Shown piece by piece: positions 1 through 64,000 of a DNA stretch of 64,000 nucleotides (its first letter is position 1; each line of letters starts with the position of its first letter). Source of the DNA: Ridgeia piscesae. Its lineage: Eukaryota > Annelida > Polychaeta > Sabellida > Siboglinidae. Under the pieces are notes generated by a model. The model was not told the DNA's origin. It made no database searches and saw only the letters and a program-made list of their open reading frames with translations. The stretch covers positions 83,501-147,500 of the forward strand of contig JAODUO010000140.1 of the NCBI GenBank assembly GCA_025642075.2, given 5' to 3'. The position numbers were made by a program, and so were the translations under genes.

Positions 1-243
1 CATCTGTTATCTTCAACCGTGTTGTGTTACTGTTACTGTGATCTTGAATGCATCTGTTATCTTCAACCGTGTTGTGTTACTGTTACTGTGATCTTGAATG
101 CATCTGTTATCTTCAACCATGTTGTGTTACTGTTACTGTGATCTTGAATGCATCTGTTATCTTCAACCATGTTGTGTTACTGTTACTGTGATCTTGAATG
201 CATCTGTTATCTTCAACCATGTTGTGTTACTGTTACTGTGATC
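1..243. repeat. 50-bp minisatellite next to the VPS8 exon 1 acceptor
   Basis: Almost five near-identical 50-bp units, in register at 1, 51, 101, 151 and 201. Each contains CATCTGTTATCTTCAACC and GTGTTACTGTTACTGTGATC. The array runs off the left edge of the window, so its full length is unknown. It stops about 10 bp before the splice acceptor of the first VPS8 exon seen here. The two overlapping open frames across it are by-products of the repeat. Confidence 0.95.
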
Positions 244-252
244 GTGTTACAG

Positions 253-50323
<50,071 letters not shown>

Positions 50324-50870
50324 CCGGGGCAGTAAACTCCAGATGGTTGTGACATACGTTTGACTACACAAGACTCACTACAGTCTACCCAACTGTATGT
50401 CTGATTGCATCAACATAATTGCCATCAGAATCTGACGACATGATCCAAATGATGGTCTGTCAAGCGTCGCCGTAGGAATCATATTCACTCAGTGGTATAC
50501 ACATTTACATTACTAGGGCAGCATAACTCCCCCAAACCAGCATCTCCAGCGAACAGTTCAATTTGCAGTGTGTTTGTGCCACAAAGAAAATGACACGTTC
50601 AGTGGATACGATGGCAAGTGCAACATATTAACGTATATTAAGCTTGCGAAACCCGGTCGATGGGCAGAAGGTAATGTAATTGGCCCAACATGCACCTAGG
50701 TATGTTAACTGGGTTTATGACAATCCTCCTGACTCTGGTAAAAGTTCTCGTGAACATATTTAAGCAGTATAACATTGTACATATGTAGCTTATTACCGGC
50801 ATTTATTTATCTCTGTGACAATGAATTGACTGTATGTGTACAATAAATCGGTGTACAATATACATGTTGT
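50324..50870 (+). terminator. VPS8: VPS8 3' UTR and polyadenylation signal
   Basis: First canonical AATAAA after the stop is at 50,842-50,847, followed by the T/G-rich TACATGTTGTTAAC about 20 bp on. This would give a 3' UTR of about 540 nt. The cleavage position is inferred. Confidence 0.65.
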
Positions 50871-51635
50871 TAACACATTACTTTCCTCGGTGTATCTGTC
50901 ATGTCGCTGTTTGCGGTGGTAATGTGTCTGTTCACATTCACTGGCCTAGTCTGAGACGTGGTAGGTAGTGGTTGTAACAACGACTTTGACTCTGGAGTGA
51001 GCTGAACCACGTCCTCCTGCTGCCGTGTCGAGCCATCGGCAAGTTCGTTCTTTCAACCGTTGAGAGTCGTGTTTCTTTGTTTACGGATTGTCTTCGTGTA
51101 GTAATTGTTGTGTGGGTGAATACATCCCAGAGAAGTCGTGACGGTTGCCGTTGCACATCGACCACAACAATGCAGTGTACAACGCGGCACCTTGTGGTCA
51201 CGTACTGCACTGTGCACTGACTACATGATCATTGATCACCACGTGCCAGACAGTGTCGTTACCCAGTCTGGTTCGCGAGGGAGGTGGCAAAAATTTGCAC
51301 CCGTTGGAGCTCGCCAGAAAACCTTCTGGTGCCTAAACTAAATTCAGATAGTCTGAGCCGGAACTTCAGAATGCGCTGTCAGGTCATGACATTGGCAGAC
51401 GGGAGGGAGGATTGTTGTTGTAACATCAGCTTTCACAACACACACAAACACACACACCGATGCACACACACGCGCACGCACGCACGCACTCACGCACACA
51501 CGCACACACGCACACACACACACACACGTCCACCACAACGGCGTGCAACTCCACCGATACAGGAAGACGCACCGGAAGAGAATAAATGGCAAATGATATT
51601 CAACCTTGTCACCACGAATGTAAGAGGTTGCTCAG
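50871..51635. other. Intergenic, CpG-richer segment with CA/CGCA tract
   Basis: Higher CpG density than the VPS8 introns. An alternating CA/CGCA tract lies at about 51,437-51,527. Overlapping open frames on both strands lack domains. It could include a promoter, but nothing is demonstrable. Confidence 0.45.
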
Positions 51636-51992
51636 TCACGGTGCAATCGCCCAGTTGTAAAGAGCGCAGTTTTTAGGGGTAGAGATATCCAGACTATCGA
51701 CTATGAAGACCCGGGTTCGAATCCTACACTGCAGTGTTAAAACCTAGGGCATGTGTTTTCATTCTATATTGCTCCAGTTCACTCAGCTGTATAAATGAAT
51801 ACCTGGCTATAGACAAGTGGTGGATATGTGTACGAGCAGTCTTCGCGCATTAATTGCAGCATATGGCTGGGTGCTTCCCAGAGAAGTTGAGATGATTGGT
51901 GTCTGATTGAATAGGTCTGCCAGGGAAGTAAAGCGTAAAGCGCTTTGAGCAATCCTGAGGATTGGATACTGCGCTATATAAGAACTTACCTG
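51636..51992 (+). mobile_element. tRNA-derived SINE, copy 3 (most complete)
   Basis: A perfect pol III B-box, GGTTCGAATCC, sits near 51,714, preceded by an A-box-like stretch around 51,660-51,680. The body reads CTCCAGTTCACTCAGCTGTA. The tail reads GCGCTTTGAGCAATCCTGAGG and GCGCTATATAAGAAC. A reversed relative starts about 110 bp downstream. Confidence 0.85.
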
Positions 51993-52100
51993 TTTTAGTT
52001 TATTTCCACGGAGTTTCTCTTCGTAGGCGGTGTCCAAGTACTGTTATGAGTAGGCCTAGAGGGCGGAGTTTTATTTCGTAGAGTTAAAATTAGTAAAAAG

Positions 52101-52330
52101 ATAAGTTCTTATATAACGCAGGATCCAATCCTCAGAATTGCTCGAAGCGCTTTACTCTTTACCTCCTGGCTGGTGGACTTGCTCAATCGAACACCATTTC
52201 GGTTTCTCGGAAATAAATCCAATCATGCTGCAATTAGAGCGGTACAACTTGCCCATGTGTTGACATGGCAGACATGTTTCGAACCCAGATTCTCTAAGTG
52301 GAGAGTCCGAAGCTGCGCTACTTCTAGATT
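52101..52330 (-). mobile_element. tRNA-derived SINE, copy 4, internally deleted
   Basis: On the minus strand it shows the head (AGAGAATCTGGGTTCGAAAC) and the tail ending TATATAAGAACTTAT; part of the middle is lost. With copy 3 it forms an inverted SINE pair. Confidence 0.75.
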
Positions 52331-55030
52331 GACTGATTCACCAATCTATTGATCATCGGTCCACCCATCCATTGTTTTACAGTAACACAAACCTATCAGT
52401 TTCACGTAGTATGGTCAGCAAACATATACTCTACAATACGTGGTGCACGAATATTCTTGCACTCAGCAGGACCGTTATACACGTGCCACAACCGTACGCA
52501 TACGTTCTTTTGACCCCGAGACTTGCCTGATAAACTCGGCCGATGCCAACGATCGATCGAATCGTCAACTAACAAGTACACCACATTGGTTCGCTAGGCA
52601 CGCAGTTGCCGAACCGTTAGCAGAACACAAAACTGTGTTCAGTTGAGTTTGTATTGAAGCACTAAAAGCGCTCGACGGCAGCCCTAGTAAGCGCCATCGG
52701 TGGATATTGTATTTCCTCAACCCTGGGTCTTCCGGTGCTTTTAGCGTCGGCTGCTGACTTCGTTTCGTCTGGTTGTCGCGCGCAATTAAGTGCGACAACG
52801 TCCTCTCCGTTTCGATAGTCAACTTCGGGTCCCTTCGCGATTTGGTAAGCGACAGTGTCGGAGGTAAATGGGGGAGTAAGACGGAGAGGAAGCTGCACAT
52901 CTCTTCATAAAGTGCAGTGAAGCTTTGGGAGTGGTGCGTGACCCACATTCGTTGTGTAATATAGCCGTGGGCGTCCGGCGATCACGTAAAGGTAGTCACC
53001 GGTTAACGACCGATACGCAAGTATCTGCGGTTTAACGTAGATTACACCAGACTTATCTTCAAATTCACCAAGGCAAAGTTGTAATGAGGGCCACATGGGT
53101 ATCTAACTATGTGTATTTCGTAGCATTTGACAACTATTGCACTCGTGGCTGTCTCGTATGACGTATGTTCTTCCGTTCAGAGGACGGATATATTTTGTAG
53201 TATTATTTAATAGATGTAGATAATCCAGAAACATGACATCATGAAAGACACTAACTTTATATGTATCGCATCTGGTCATGAATACTGAATATACCATAAT
53301 CAATTAATGGTTTTCTGTTATATTACAATACCACTTTTAGTACACATGCAACGACGACGACAGTAAAACCTATTCTTATTACCTGAGATGCAATTCACCG
53401 TATGTGTCAGTCGTGTTTTATATAGTCCTACTTGCAATTTTATTAAATAATGTTACACCTTTACACAGTTTCTTTCATCGATTGTGTACGTATGTCGCCG
53501 TGTGCTTTCGATAAAGGCTGGATTTATACATTTATCGTCGGCATTTCAATTTTTATATCTATTTAGGTCATCAACTTCCGGGGGCGAACGTATTTCTCAA
53601 GTTAGTAGAGATTCGTGCTTAACATCCGATTTTGTTTTATTTCGAGAGTTTGTTACTTTTGGCTCTTGCAAAGGGCGGTGAACGAATCAGAACTATCTTG
53701 TCTTCTCGTGACTTCTCAAAATATATAGTCTAATGTTGCACTCAGCAAATGCAACAGAAATACACATTATTATTGTTTGCACTTTCGTGCTATAGATGTA
53801 ACTAAACCATGCCTGTATCGTAATAATAATTGAAATCAACTTGGTCAAGGCTCCAGCTGCAACAGCCGTGGCTCACAGCGGGCACACTCCAGCGATTTAG
53901 GGGCATGTATTCCAGACCCCCTCGATACGCGTATGTTTATGCAGTCAGTAATGAGAAGTTTTCATGAATTGTCGAGTGTCCAGAAATGACCATTAAGTTG
54001 CGAGTGGACAGGTTTTTTATGTTAGATTTCGTTTTATAACCGGTCCTCTGGAATTGAACATGGTCTACGGGTTAATGTTGAACAAGGAACATGTTTCTTT
54101 GAGAAAATCTCCAATCTCTCTCGAACAAGTTTATCTCACACTCTTCGATAATACCCAGCCACCTCGTGAAGTTCCATTTAAAGCCACTATTGACGACGAC
54201 ATATTCTTTCAGGCTTAATGCATTTCGGGAATCCTCAGTGACATGCATATGAAAATGAATGGGTCGTGGAATCTTGGTTGTTTTGGTCGTCGCCTTTTTT
54301 TTGCTTTCAGTTGGGACATGGACAACTTTATATTTTAACTGACATGTTGTGATACTGCGCTATATCCGAATGACATTTCTGACTGGTCGTCTTATGTCTC
54401 TAACGTTATATGTTAGTAGTGAAGATAACAATTAATTTATTTGATAATAAAATCATATTAAAAGCAACACGTACAATAACGCTGTTATGGGTGCCATTGC
54501 CTGTGACGCTGACATAAGGATAATCCTGATGGTTAATGATGTGTTTATTTATAAGTTGTAATAGTACATCCAACATTATCTTAATGTTGATTATATCGTA
54601 TGTTCGAGTAACTAACACTAAGTAACAACACAATTAAGTAAAGCATAGATAAGTTTTAATACCTAAATTAATATGTCAAAATTAAATATCCTCAACAACA
54701 TTAACACTTATATATATAATGTTTTCCTTTTCGTGCTGTTTATGGCCTCAGTCAATTGGTTGATTATTCGGCTATTTACACGGGTGTTTGCATCTAATTC
54801 CATTCCTGTCCAAACAAGAGAAGAATAATTAATGTTGGGAATTTATTTAAATAACAAATGATCAAGCAACGTAATTAAAACACATGTAATCAACTAGCCA
54901 ATTATTAACATAGATATATAGATATTGATTTTTCTAAACCACACAAGCTGTACAGAAACCGACGAAGACCCCTTCCGGCAGTCCACAATATAGGTCACGC
55001 TTAAGCGATGTAGTAAATGGACAAGGGTGA
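52331..55030. other. Intergenic, no supported gene
   Basis: 52,400-53,100 is CpG-richer with several overlapping minus-strand frames (63-127 codons) but no domain, splice pattern or familiar motif. 53,100-55,030 is AT-rich and unique. Confidence 0.5.
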
Positions 55031-55215
55031 CGAGGATGTATGCGTTAATTGGAATATATCGTGCACACAATTCACTACTGCCTATAGCCAGGTACTCCTT
55101 CATAAGGTTGGGTGACTGGAGTAACATAGAGCGAACCCAGCCCAGGATTCGAAACGACAAAACACGATTCAAACCGTGTTTTTTCGTTTGAGAGTGCGCT
55201 GGTTTAGCCGCTTCA
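55031..55215 (-). mobile_element. SINE fragment, copy 5
   Basis: Minus-strand match to the SINE head and body (GTTTCGAATCCTGGGCTGGG; GAGTACCTGGCTATAGGCAG). The conserved tail is missing. Confidence 0.6.
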
Positions 55216-55284
55216 ACCACTTCGGTACAACTGTAATAATTACTGCAAATATATTAATTATTAACATAGAGAGATATTTAAAAA

Positions 55285-55337
55285 TTATTCTAGCACATGT
55301 CAAGTGTGTGGAAAGGTCTCAAAGATTACACAAATAG

Positions 55338-55399
<62 letters not shown>

Positions 55400-55432
55400 C
55401 GTAATATCATTAATTAATAATATTAAAGTAAG

Positions 55433-55491
<59 letters not shown>

Positions 55492-55519
55492 TACTTTACT
55501 TATGTGATTTATTGTTTAC

Positions 55520-55586
<67 letters not shown>

Positions 55587-55638
55587 CTATTTGTGTAAAT
55601 CTGAGAATCCATACATGACATGTGCTAGAATAATTTAA
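55285..55638. repeat. Inverted repeat with nested AT cores
   Basis: TCTAGCACATGTCAAGTGTG at 55,289 onward is answered by the reverse complement ending ACATGTGCTAGAATAATT near 55,636. Arms are about 60 bp. Between them lie three (AT)n tracts, two bordered by AAAGTAAGAT and ATCTTACTTT. A further AAAGTAAGAT-(AT)n-ATCTTACTTT hairpin follows at 55,643-55,715. Confidence 0.9.
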
Positions 55639-55650
55639 CATAGTAAAGTA

Positions 55651-55708
<58 letters not shown>

Positions 55709-55715
55709 TACTTTT

Positions 55716-56556
55716 ACAATGTTGTAAAAGTATTTTGCAGAAAGACACGTGTTTGATTTGTGCGAAGAGCTATTTACGAAATTCAGGTCAGCTGTTTTAT
55801 TGTTTCCGTCGCCAACGTCTTATAAGCTTACGAAAGTATCTTTACATGACTGATAACTGGCATAAAACAACATGCAAAAACAAACCCTTTTCCAGGGTCT
55901 TTGGCCACTCGTTGGCTTCTTTTTATTGATATTGTTGTGTCGTTTTAGCTCTAAGCAAGATTTAAGATGCATTTGTTTCACAAGATCACATAACTAGCAC
56001 AGACGCCTACACACGTGAGTGAAAAACAGGTCAAACTCCAATGTTGTGATAATTAACATAATAAATAATACCGTATGAAATAACAAACAATTAATATATC
56101 GATTTTTTTATAAAAGCAAACCATGTTTATGTGGCTCTGTTGGTCTTGTAGACTCGTATTATTTATTAAAACTGTTTCGATCTCTATAATATGCCTCGCC
56201 GACGTTATTCATTACTTAGACGTGTCTAGGTTGCGCGAAGAAACTACACGTTACATCAGCCAGTCTGTCGTGTGGAACTCTTTAAAGATACATAAATAAC
56301 GGCTATCTGTGGCTCGTTCTGGAACAACGTGGCTTTAACGACAACGCAGATGAACTATGTTTTGAACTGAGACTATCCGTCTAAGATCCGCTACAATTGA
56401 TCTGAAATCTCGGATTTATAGTAATCCTGTAAATTTTACAAATGAATTTTTTTAAGTGTAATTCTATTTAGTTATTTAAATTCAATGTAATGATGTTTTA
56501 TTAAAGATTTATTTAACATGCTATATTGAAACATCCATGCAATTCACTAACCTGCT
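55716..56556. other. Intergenic, nothing supported
   Basis: AT-rich unique sequence; short open frames only. Confidence 0.5.
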
Positions 56557-56898
56557 ATGTATTATTTTAATGTTTCTGTATGCACAAACTATTCGAAAAA
56601 ACACACTATAGTAGTCACAAAAATCCATAGAGTAGAATCATCGCAAGGTAAAAAACAAGCCACCTTAAAGACGACGGAGGACAACTTAACTGAGGAATTA
56701 AAGAAGTTTGGTCTGTCATTTGGAGATAAACAAATAAGACTGCCAATAACAGCAGAGAGCGATGGATGGAGCTCCAGTCAGAGCGAAGATGATTACGTAA
56801 TTAAAAAGCATGCAAGTACTCCATTAGTAATAATTAGCAGAATTACCCAGCGATGCGTGGAAAAAAAGCCAATCACACGCGTTAAAACTTATCAATAA
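56557..56898 (+). other. Possible coding segment of unknown identity
   Basis: A 113-codon open frame. Its middle (about 56,640-56,800) has hydrophilic protein-like composition, including LTEELKKFGLSFGDKQIRLP and a Ser/Asp/Glu-rich SSSQSEDD stretch, followed by a GTAATT that could be a donor. It may be an exon of an unidentified gene or transposon residue. I do not recognise the family. Confidence 0.25.
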
Positions 56899-57239
56899 TA
56901 TTTCCTTCCGTTGTTTCAGTTTGTCCCAGAAATAGGTCGCCCACTCGCGCACGAGATGCAAACAAATGCTAATGTGTGGAATACTCTAAGTACGACGTTT
57001 CGATATATCTAACCCGCAAGATCTCCAACCCCCGGACGAATTGAAATAAAAGTCAAAATATACGGTTCCATGGGTCCGGTAGATGACATGCAACATTTCA
57101 GCTCGATAGTTTTAACACTGACAGAAACATGGCGCCACATACAGTTCAATTCAATTCACTGTACTGTCCTACGAAGGATATTCGTCATACAACTAATAAA
57201 TTCGTGTACAAAAAATATAAAATAGTATATTTTTAGATT

Positions 57240-57480
57240 ATCAAAGAAGAGACAAGAAATTCAAAATGCCAAAACGGTCCCGCCCACCAAGAGTCCAGCG
57301 CCTACGACAGTCAAAATTCCAAACCCGAAGACACCAACATCATTGGTTCAACATTCTGATCGGCGCAGGAACAAAACTCCTACTGTACAATGTATTTTGC
57401 ATTTCATGCACCGGTCGGCCTACTTCGAGATGGAAGAACGAGAAAGTACGAATGGGGTGGGTGATCAGAATCACATGAAT
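57240..57480 (+). other. Possible coding segment before the ACAT repeat
   Basis: An open frame from about 57,237 reads KKRQEIQNAKTVPPTKSPAP and MHRSAYFEMEERESTNG before running into the microsatellite. Composition is protein-like, but I can set neither start, splice sites nor family. A different frame starting at 57,266 is probably a shadow. Confidence 0.2.
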
Positions 57481-57486
57481 ACCAAC

Positions 57487-57637
57487 CAACATACGTACAT
57501 ACGTACGTATATACATACATACGTACATACGTACGTACATACATACATACATACATACATACATACATACATACATACATACATACATACATACATACAT
57601 TCATACATACATATATACATATATACATATATATATA

Positions 57638-57686
<49 letters not shown>

Positions 57687-58650
57687 TATACATACATACA
57701 TACATACATACATACATACATACATACATACATACATACATACACATACATACGTACATACGTACATACGTACATACGTACATACGAACATATGTACATA
57801 CGTGCATACATGCATGCATGCATTCATACATACATACATCCATACATACACACATATACACATACGCGCACACATACTTACATAAATATATACACATACA
57901 CACACGCGCACATACACATACATACATACATATCTGCACACATACATACATATATACATACATAAATACACACACGTTCACGCACACTCATATAATAATG
58001 CATACAAACATATATACGTACGTACATACATACATACGTACATACATACATTCGTACATATACACACATATATAAATGCATACATACATACGTTATATAT
58101 ATATATATATATATATATTCATACATAAACACACGCATACATACATACGTACATTTATACATACATATACAAACACATACATACATATATACATGCATAC
58201 ATACAAATACACATACATGCATACATACATACATACATACATACATACATACATACATACATACATACATACATACATACATACATACATACATACATAC
58301 ATACATACATACACATGTACACATACATATATACATAGTATTACATACATAAATACGTACATACATACATGAATACGTACGTACGTACGTACGTACATAC
58401 ATACATACATACATGCATACATACCTACATTACATACATACATACATACATGCGTACATACGCTCACACGCGCACATACATACATATATACAAATACATA
58501 CATCATTCATACATACATACATACATACATACATACATACTTACATACATCTACTACATACAATCACAACTACATACATAATACATACTACATCAACAAA
58601 CATACATACATACATACATACATACATACATACACACAACAACACACAAA
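57487..58650. repeat. (ACAT)n-dominated microsatellite block
   Basis: About 1.1 kb of ACAT/ACGT tetranucleotides with (AT)n islands at 57,625-57,690 and 58,093-58,120. It generates many Tyr-Ile-His-Thr and Met-Tyr-Val-Cys open frames on both strands, none credible. Confidence 0.97.
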
Positions 58651-58651
58651 C

Positions 58652-58882
<231 letters not shown>

Positions 58883-58919
58883 CATACATACACATAGAAA
58901 CTGTTTTATAATGTAGATA

Positions 58920-60520
58920 TTACTTAAGTTATGAAATATTGAACGCTAAAAGCTTGCGCACTATCGCTACAAAAGTGATGACGACGTAACCTTTAGCAAA
59001 GAACATTCGAGTCCGAGCAACTACATAGCATGGAAGGGAAATTATTAGGAATAAAACGAAAGTGATAGAAGAAAATTGATATGAATTGGCAGTTCCAAAT
59101 GTAGTATGGATGGTAGGATCACAGTGGGTAGAGAAATTGTGCGAAAACCTTTAAACGACACGGGTCAAACGTATTAGCTATTTTTGTTTTTATCATCATG
59201 TAATGTAAATATACAGTTCCTTTGTTAATTTGCACAAACCCAAAATAATTGGATGTCTTTTCTGTACCACGAAGCGTGCAGCTAAGAGTCTAGATGGTGA
59301 TTATACGAGGCTGATATGTATGGTTTCCACAAATGTCAAAGAACAGTCACTTGTTTTTCAACATCGCTACTTTTTATTAAACATTCCCGCTGTTGGTCAA
59401 AATTGGTAATTGTTCGCCAATACATGCCTAATTAAATAATGTAAAGACGATTTCTATGGCGACAATACACACAACTTGCAGTCGGGCCACGGTTTGGCTC
59501 AACTGAGTAATTTGTAGCTACATAAATACACGTGCAAAGAGAGCTTGATTGTTTAAAACATACGCATCGTTACGTTACCTCATCGATTTGCCAATAACAG
59601 CAGATTGGATTAATCTCTCAAAACCTTAGTACAAGCTAAACCATTAAACTCATTTATAAATCGTCCAGGCATAATAATTATGTTTTACCCGGCTGATATG
59701 TTATAAAAAGTGGAACACATGACCCTTTAATTTTTAATATTATATTCTGAATACGGATATCTCACTCAAGGTATCCTAAGGTATAGTAACGCAAAGTGTA
59801 CATACAACATATAAATAAATGAAAACTTTGTTAGATTGAACAGCTTTAATATGCGGGCTCTAACTGGTAGTTAGTGTTGTAGTATTGTATCGTAGAGGGA
59901 AACAAAGGCAATTGTGTGAACCAATGCATCTAAACGAGTTAATACAGTCTTGCGGTGTGTAACTACAATCAACAATATCACGACTGTGATTTCCTCAACA
60001 TTTATTGTAAAAAATTGATATTCGAAAGATATTTATGAATTTCCGACGGCTGATGTATTGAGACACGACAAAAATGTTTGACCAATAGCGACCAGAGTTT
60101 CTTTCACCATAAAACTGCAGCGAAGTGTCTTTCACTATAACATTGCGATAACTCGTCGAATGCCCGTTTTCTCGGCTGTCTTTCAATACGCCAATTCATA
60201 TGTTGATTTTTCGTATGTCCGTTGATTCAGATTCACACTTGCAATAATTTATCATCCAGTTTTAGCTACTATTTGTACCATGAAATCCTCATTTGGTGGA
60301 CAACGGAAGGTGAGTGACCATAATAGAATTAATGGGATTCGGAACACTGATTGAACGGGGTCCAGAACGGAAGCATGATGTTCTGTAAACCCACGCATGT
60401 TCACTTCACGCATGCGTATTGTCAATAAAATTAATGTTCAATGACTCGGACCAAATTAATTCGACTGGGAACCACGGCTTGTCCGTTCCCCAGTCCAATG
60501 TCATGTAACCCCGCATTACA
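58920..60520. other. Intergenic, no supported gene
   Basis: Mostly AT-rich. At about 60,281-60,310 an ATG begins a ten-codon open stretch (MKSSFGGQRK) that runs straight into GTGAGT. It resembles the end of a first coding exon, but nothing else supports it. Confidence 0.4.
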
Positions 60521-60638
<118 letters not shown>

Positions 60639-61138
60639 CTTGGTAAATTATGTTCATTGCGCTGCTTAATCGGTTTGAAAAAGTCTGATTCACAGTGTTT
60701 ATCCGCTGGTAGACCTACCGTTTCATTCCATTTACGTCTCGATTTCTTTGGGAAGACATTTACCTGAGACCACTCACCGGCGTGTGTCCAATACTGCCTA
60801 CAGTCACACAGTGGATACACATAGTAAAAGTGATGAAACGTGGAGTGCATAAAATTGTCCAAGATTGGAAGCGTCAGAAAGAATAATAATTCCCTAATTA
60901 GCCGTATTGTAATTCTGCGGCTCTACCAAACCAGGATTCCTTGCCTCATGAATTTGGAACAGTTTCAGAAATTTCAAATAACCACTGTATGTTTATATGA
61001 TTATATTAAAAGAAACAAATGTTTTACATAAAAGTAGATATCTTGAACTGGGTGTGTAAGTACAAATACACATTTAGAAACGTTTGGTTCATTAGTTCTT
61101 CGACATGAATTGGGTTAGTGGTGCAGAACAAGGCATGT

Positions 61139-61287
<149 letters not shown>

Positions 61288-61675
61288 AGGAAACACGACA
61301 ATTTGTTTCCGCCTGGCGAGCGCTGTGGAAGAATTATATAATTTCGTATGTAATGATTGTCGAAAAGGAAGAACATGTAACACATATAGCAACCGGTCGA
61401 ACTATAACTGTAACAGCGTACGATATACGTATCTACTGTATCGATTGCATTTTGCCTTATTACTCTAGGCCATTAAGCAAATTTGTTGAGCATAATCTGT
61501 AACATATATCATGGACTGCACTACACAATCATAACAAGTCAAGGTGATGCGACAATAGATTCAGCTGATAAGCTACACAGAACGTTAAACGACGCATAAT
61601 TCAGTAAGCTCCATAGTTCGACATCGCATAATGGTTAGATTTTCCATTGATAGAATAACAGCAATGACCTTTGCG

Positions 61676-61930
61676 TTAATGATAACACTGGTAAATATGC
61701 GAAGTGTTTCTGCCGCTAGGCTGACAAGGCATTAACGATTTATTTGTAGGCATTGTCATGCCGACATCGCGACTCTCATGCCAATTCAATGGCGTGCTCC
61801 GTGGGCTCGTTAGGCCCAGTAATGGCGAATGCCCGGTTTGACCTGCCAGGTAATTAGCCAGTGGCGCTCCTGGTGCGAACGATTTTTTTGGCAATGAAAA
61901 TGCGTTTTCGTCTTCTTTGTCGTCAACCAT
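61676..61930 (-). other. Possible N-terminal coding exon, unassigned
   Basis: An 84-codon minus-strand frame beginning MVDDKEDENAFSLPKKSF, then a Gly/Pro/Ser/Leu-rich stretch (GHSPLLGLTSPRSTPLNW). Composition is protein-like and CpG-containing, unlike the repeat-derived frames. I find no recognised family or downstream exon. Confidence 0.3.
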
Positions 61931-64000
61931 ATTATTAGCGTAAAATGTTATGTTTCTGTTCGCCTCATTGTGCTTTTATTATTGCAAGCAGACACGTTAA
62001 CATTTAATCATAGGTCACTGCTGACGACTCATCGGCAAACTATTTATTGCCATACGTCTTTGTCTGTGGAGTCCAGGAGACGTGGAACAATGTCCCGCAT
62101 GTTTATTAACGGATAATCTGCAAATCAACTTCAGGAGATGGGTGTTATTTGGGATATGTTTAGGAACTTTGATCGATTAGTTTCCGGAAAGCCGGGTGCT
62201 GTTGGATTTCTTACAACCGGAGCGATTTTAGTTTTAACAGAAAATAAAGCGGACTTTCTTCTCTTTCGGGTGCCTGGAAGATTTGCAACACACACGGGAG
62301 ATTCCCGGAAAGTCCGGAAGAATTGGCAAATAAATACACTTGGCATAAAACACGCTTCTACAAAAGGTTAAGACTCAGACACTGAAGCAAACACTAAACA
62401 GTTCCTCACTAATTTACGGTAGAACAATTAAATGAAACCGTGTATTGTAAGTACAGTAAGTGCCGAAAGGTTGACATATATTAATACCTTTTGGCTATAT
62501 ATTCTAATGATAAAAAGAGGCATTGGAATTACTGTGGTGCAAAATACATAGACAGGCATTAATTAAATGAATTATAATGAAATGTATCAGAGAATCAGAA
62601 CAAAATGAAAGTCATATGGTCAATGGCGGAGGAGGGTGGTTGAAGGATATAATAGTGGTAATTTAACAAGTTTTTAAGCAATTTAACTTTGGGTAAATTA
62701 AACGTAAAACTATTATAAAACCATGCTGAAGTTGAAGGAACGCTCAAGACCTGCTTTAAAGGAGAAATGCGGAAAGTGAGTCAGTTGTCACAATTTGGGA
62801 AGCTATTTTGCAGGTTTTACTGTACTCTAGGTATAGCAGTGGGAGAATGTGTAATGATACGACAAAGTCTGCTGATGAATAGTAGACGAAAGCTACACAG
62901 TATTACGACAGACTGAACGTCGCGTGAAGGTGAATATCACGTTACTATTATGCAGAAATGTCCAAGTGTGTGTATAATGACATCACTAATTAACACGTTG
63001 TGTTATATCAGAATAGTTGAGTCCGAGCACAACGGGTAGAACCAGTTTGTGATGCGTCCTGCGTGTGAAATTAGTTGATCACCTTACTGTGCTCACAAAA
63101 CAATATTTACCTGAAACGCAACATTCTTTTTGGACATCACGTACTAAAATGGGAATTTCACCTTGTAGCGACCAGGCCAGAAAGACAGAATAGAATAGCA
63201 ATGACCATAGACCGGACATGGCAGTCTGGCTGTGGCTGTACCACCGGAAGTGGGTATGACTTCCCACAAAGCTACCGCAGCCTTATATAAGCTATCAGAT
63301 CATACACAATAAAAACACAGGCGGAAGAATGATAGTGCTATTGTGACTATATGGACCAATAAATATGATTGCCACCCTATCGTGGTGATTGTAATGCATT
63401 GCCCAATGATTACGAGTGCGGACATAAACGCCTTTTCTATGATTGTTGTGATTGCCTTGGTGATCCGTGAACAGATTTTATGTGGCTGCATGTTCCTTTG
63501 CCATTGAATTACCTTCCGGCGGTTCTGCTCCTGCAGCGGATGTTCAAAGGCCATATACGACAGGGGAATCATTAACGATGAATGAAACGCCTTGGCGACG
63601 CTCTTAGCCGACAGCCAAACCCACGTTTACATGTCCGCACATTCGCTTGGTTGCTTCGTAATATAGCAATAACTACGCTTTCAACACCACAAATGCGACT
63701 AGGCCAGTATATGTGGAAGCGGTTTCCGCTGTGTCCATATAATTTCAATTATAGCGCGCACAACCGTAGCAACTCCACCGACAATGGCCAGGACGTTCTT
63801 GCTCGTCGCGCGCCAGCTATTTACATGAACTATTTATTATCGTGGCGTTACATATTTAGCGCAAATGTACAAAGGGTCAATCACCAGTAGATGATACCAC
63901 GTAAACGTGACCATAAACTGTTTAATTAGACTTGCGAGGGAGGGAACAGAAACCGGCGTAACTTTGCTACGACTTCAGGATATCCTGGATGGCGAATAGA
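61931..64000. other. Right end of window, no supported gene
   Basis: Unique sequence with modest CpG. Open frames of 62-102 codons on both strands (62,131-62,371, 63,075-63,290, 63,582-63,890) show no domain I recognise. Confidence 0.45.

Noticed and set aside
51636..51730. A functional tRNA gene
   Set aside because: The B-box is perfect, but no complete cloverleaf is visible and the sequence continues into a shared SINE body present elsewhere in the window.

Overview
This is a window of animal nuclear DNA. It is AT-rich, with short exons joined by GT..AG introns, long tandem repeats, SINE/MITE/LTR/LINE debris and no prokaryotic signals. The tRNA-derived SINEs with a GCGCTATATAA-type tail, the microsatellite load and the exon sizes suggest a marine invertebrate, most likely a mollusc or other lophotrochozoan. 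The sequence alone does not fix the species.

Positions 1-50,870 are the 3' two-thirds of one plus-strand gene, VPS8, the CORVET-complex tethering subunit. I could place 28 coding exons (253 to 50,323) with matching splice phases. They end in a complete RING-H2 finger, a conserved C-terminal tail, a stop at 50,321-50,323 and an AATAAA at 50,842. The 5' part, including the expected N-terminal beta-propeller, lies outside the window. Exon 10 carries a one-base frame disruption. Intron 5 holds a second gene on the opposite strand (5,295-8,055, upstream exon probably near 10,360). It encodes an unrecognised coiled-coil protein of about 703 residues with a C-terminal KRRKV basic signal.

The most unusual feature is in VPS8 intron 12. 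The last 27 nt of exon 12 and the first 14 nt of the following intron, including the GTGAGT 5' splice site, have been amplified into a tandem array of about 9.1 kb. By length this is roughly 220 copies of an authentic splice donor in one intron. The 41-bp unit is not a multiple of three, and reading past the first donor meets a stop in the next unit. Only the first donor is therefore productive unless splicing does something unexpected. Several other VPS8 introns also have minisatellites or microsatellites next to a splice site (exons 1, 7, 13, 14, 19, 24).

Positions 50,870-64,000 look intergenic, or like introns of an unidentified gene. They contain SINE copies, AT-cored inverted repeats, a 1.4-kb ACAT/CA microsatellite, CACG and TTG tracts, and a few short open segments that could be exons but that I cannot assign.
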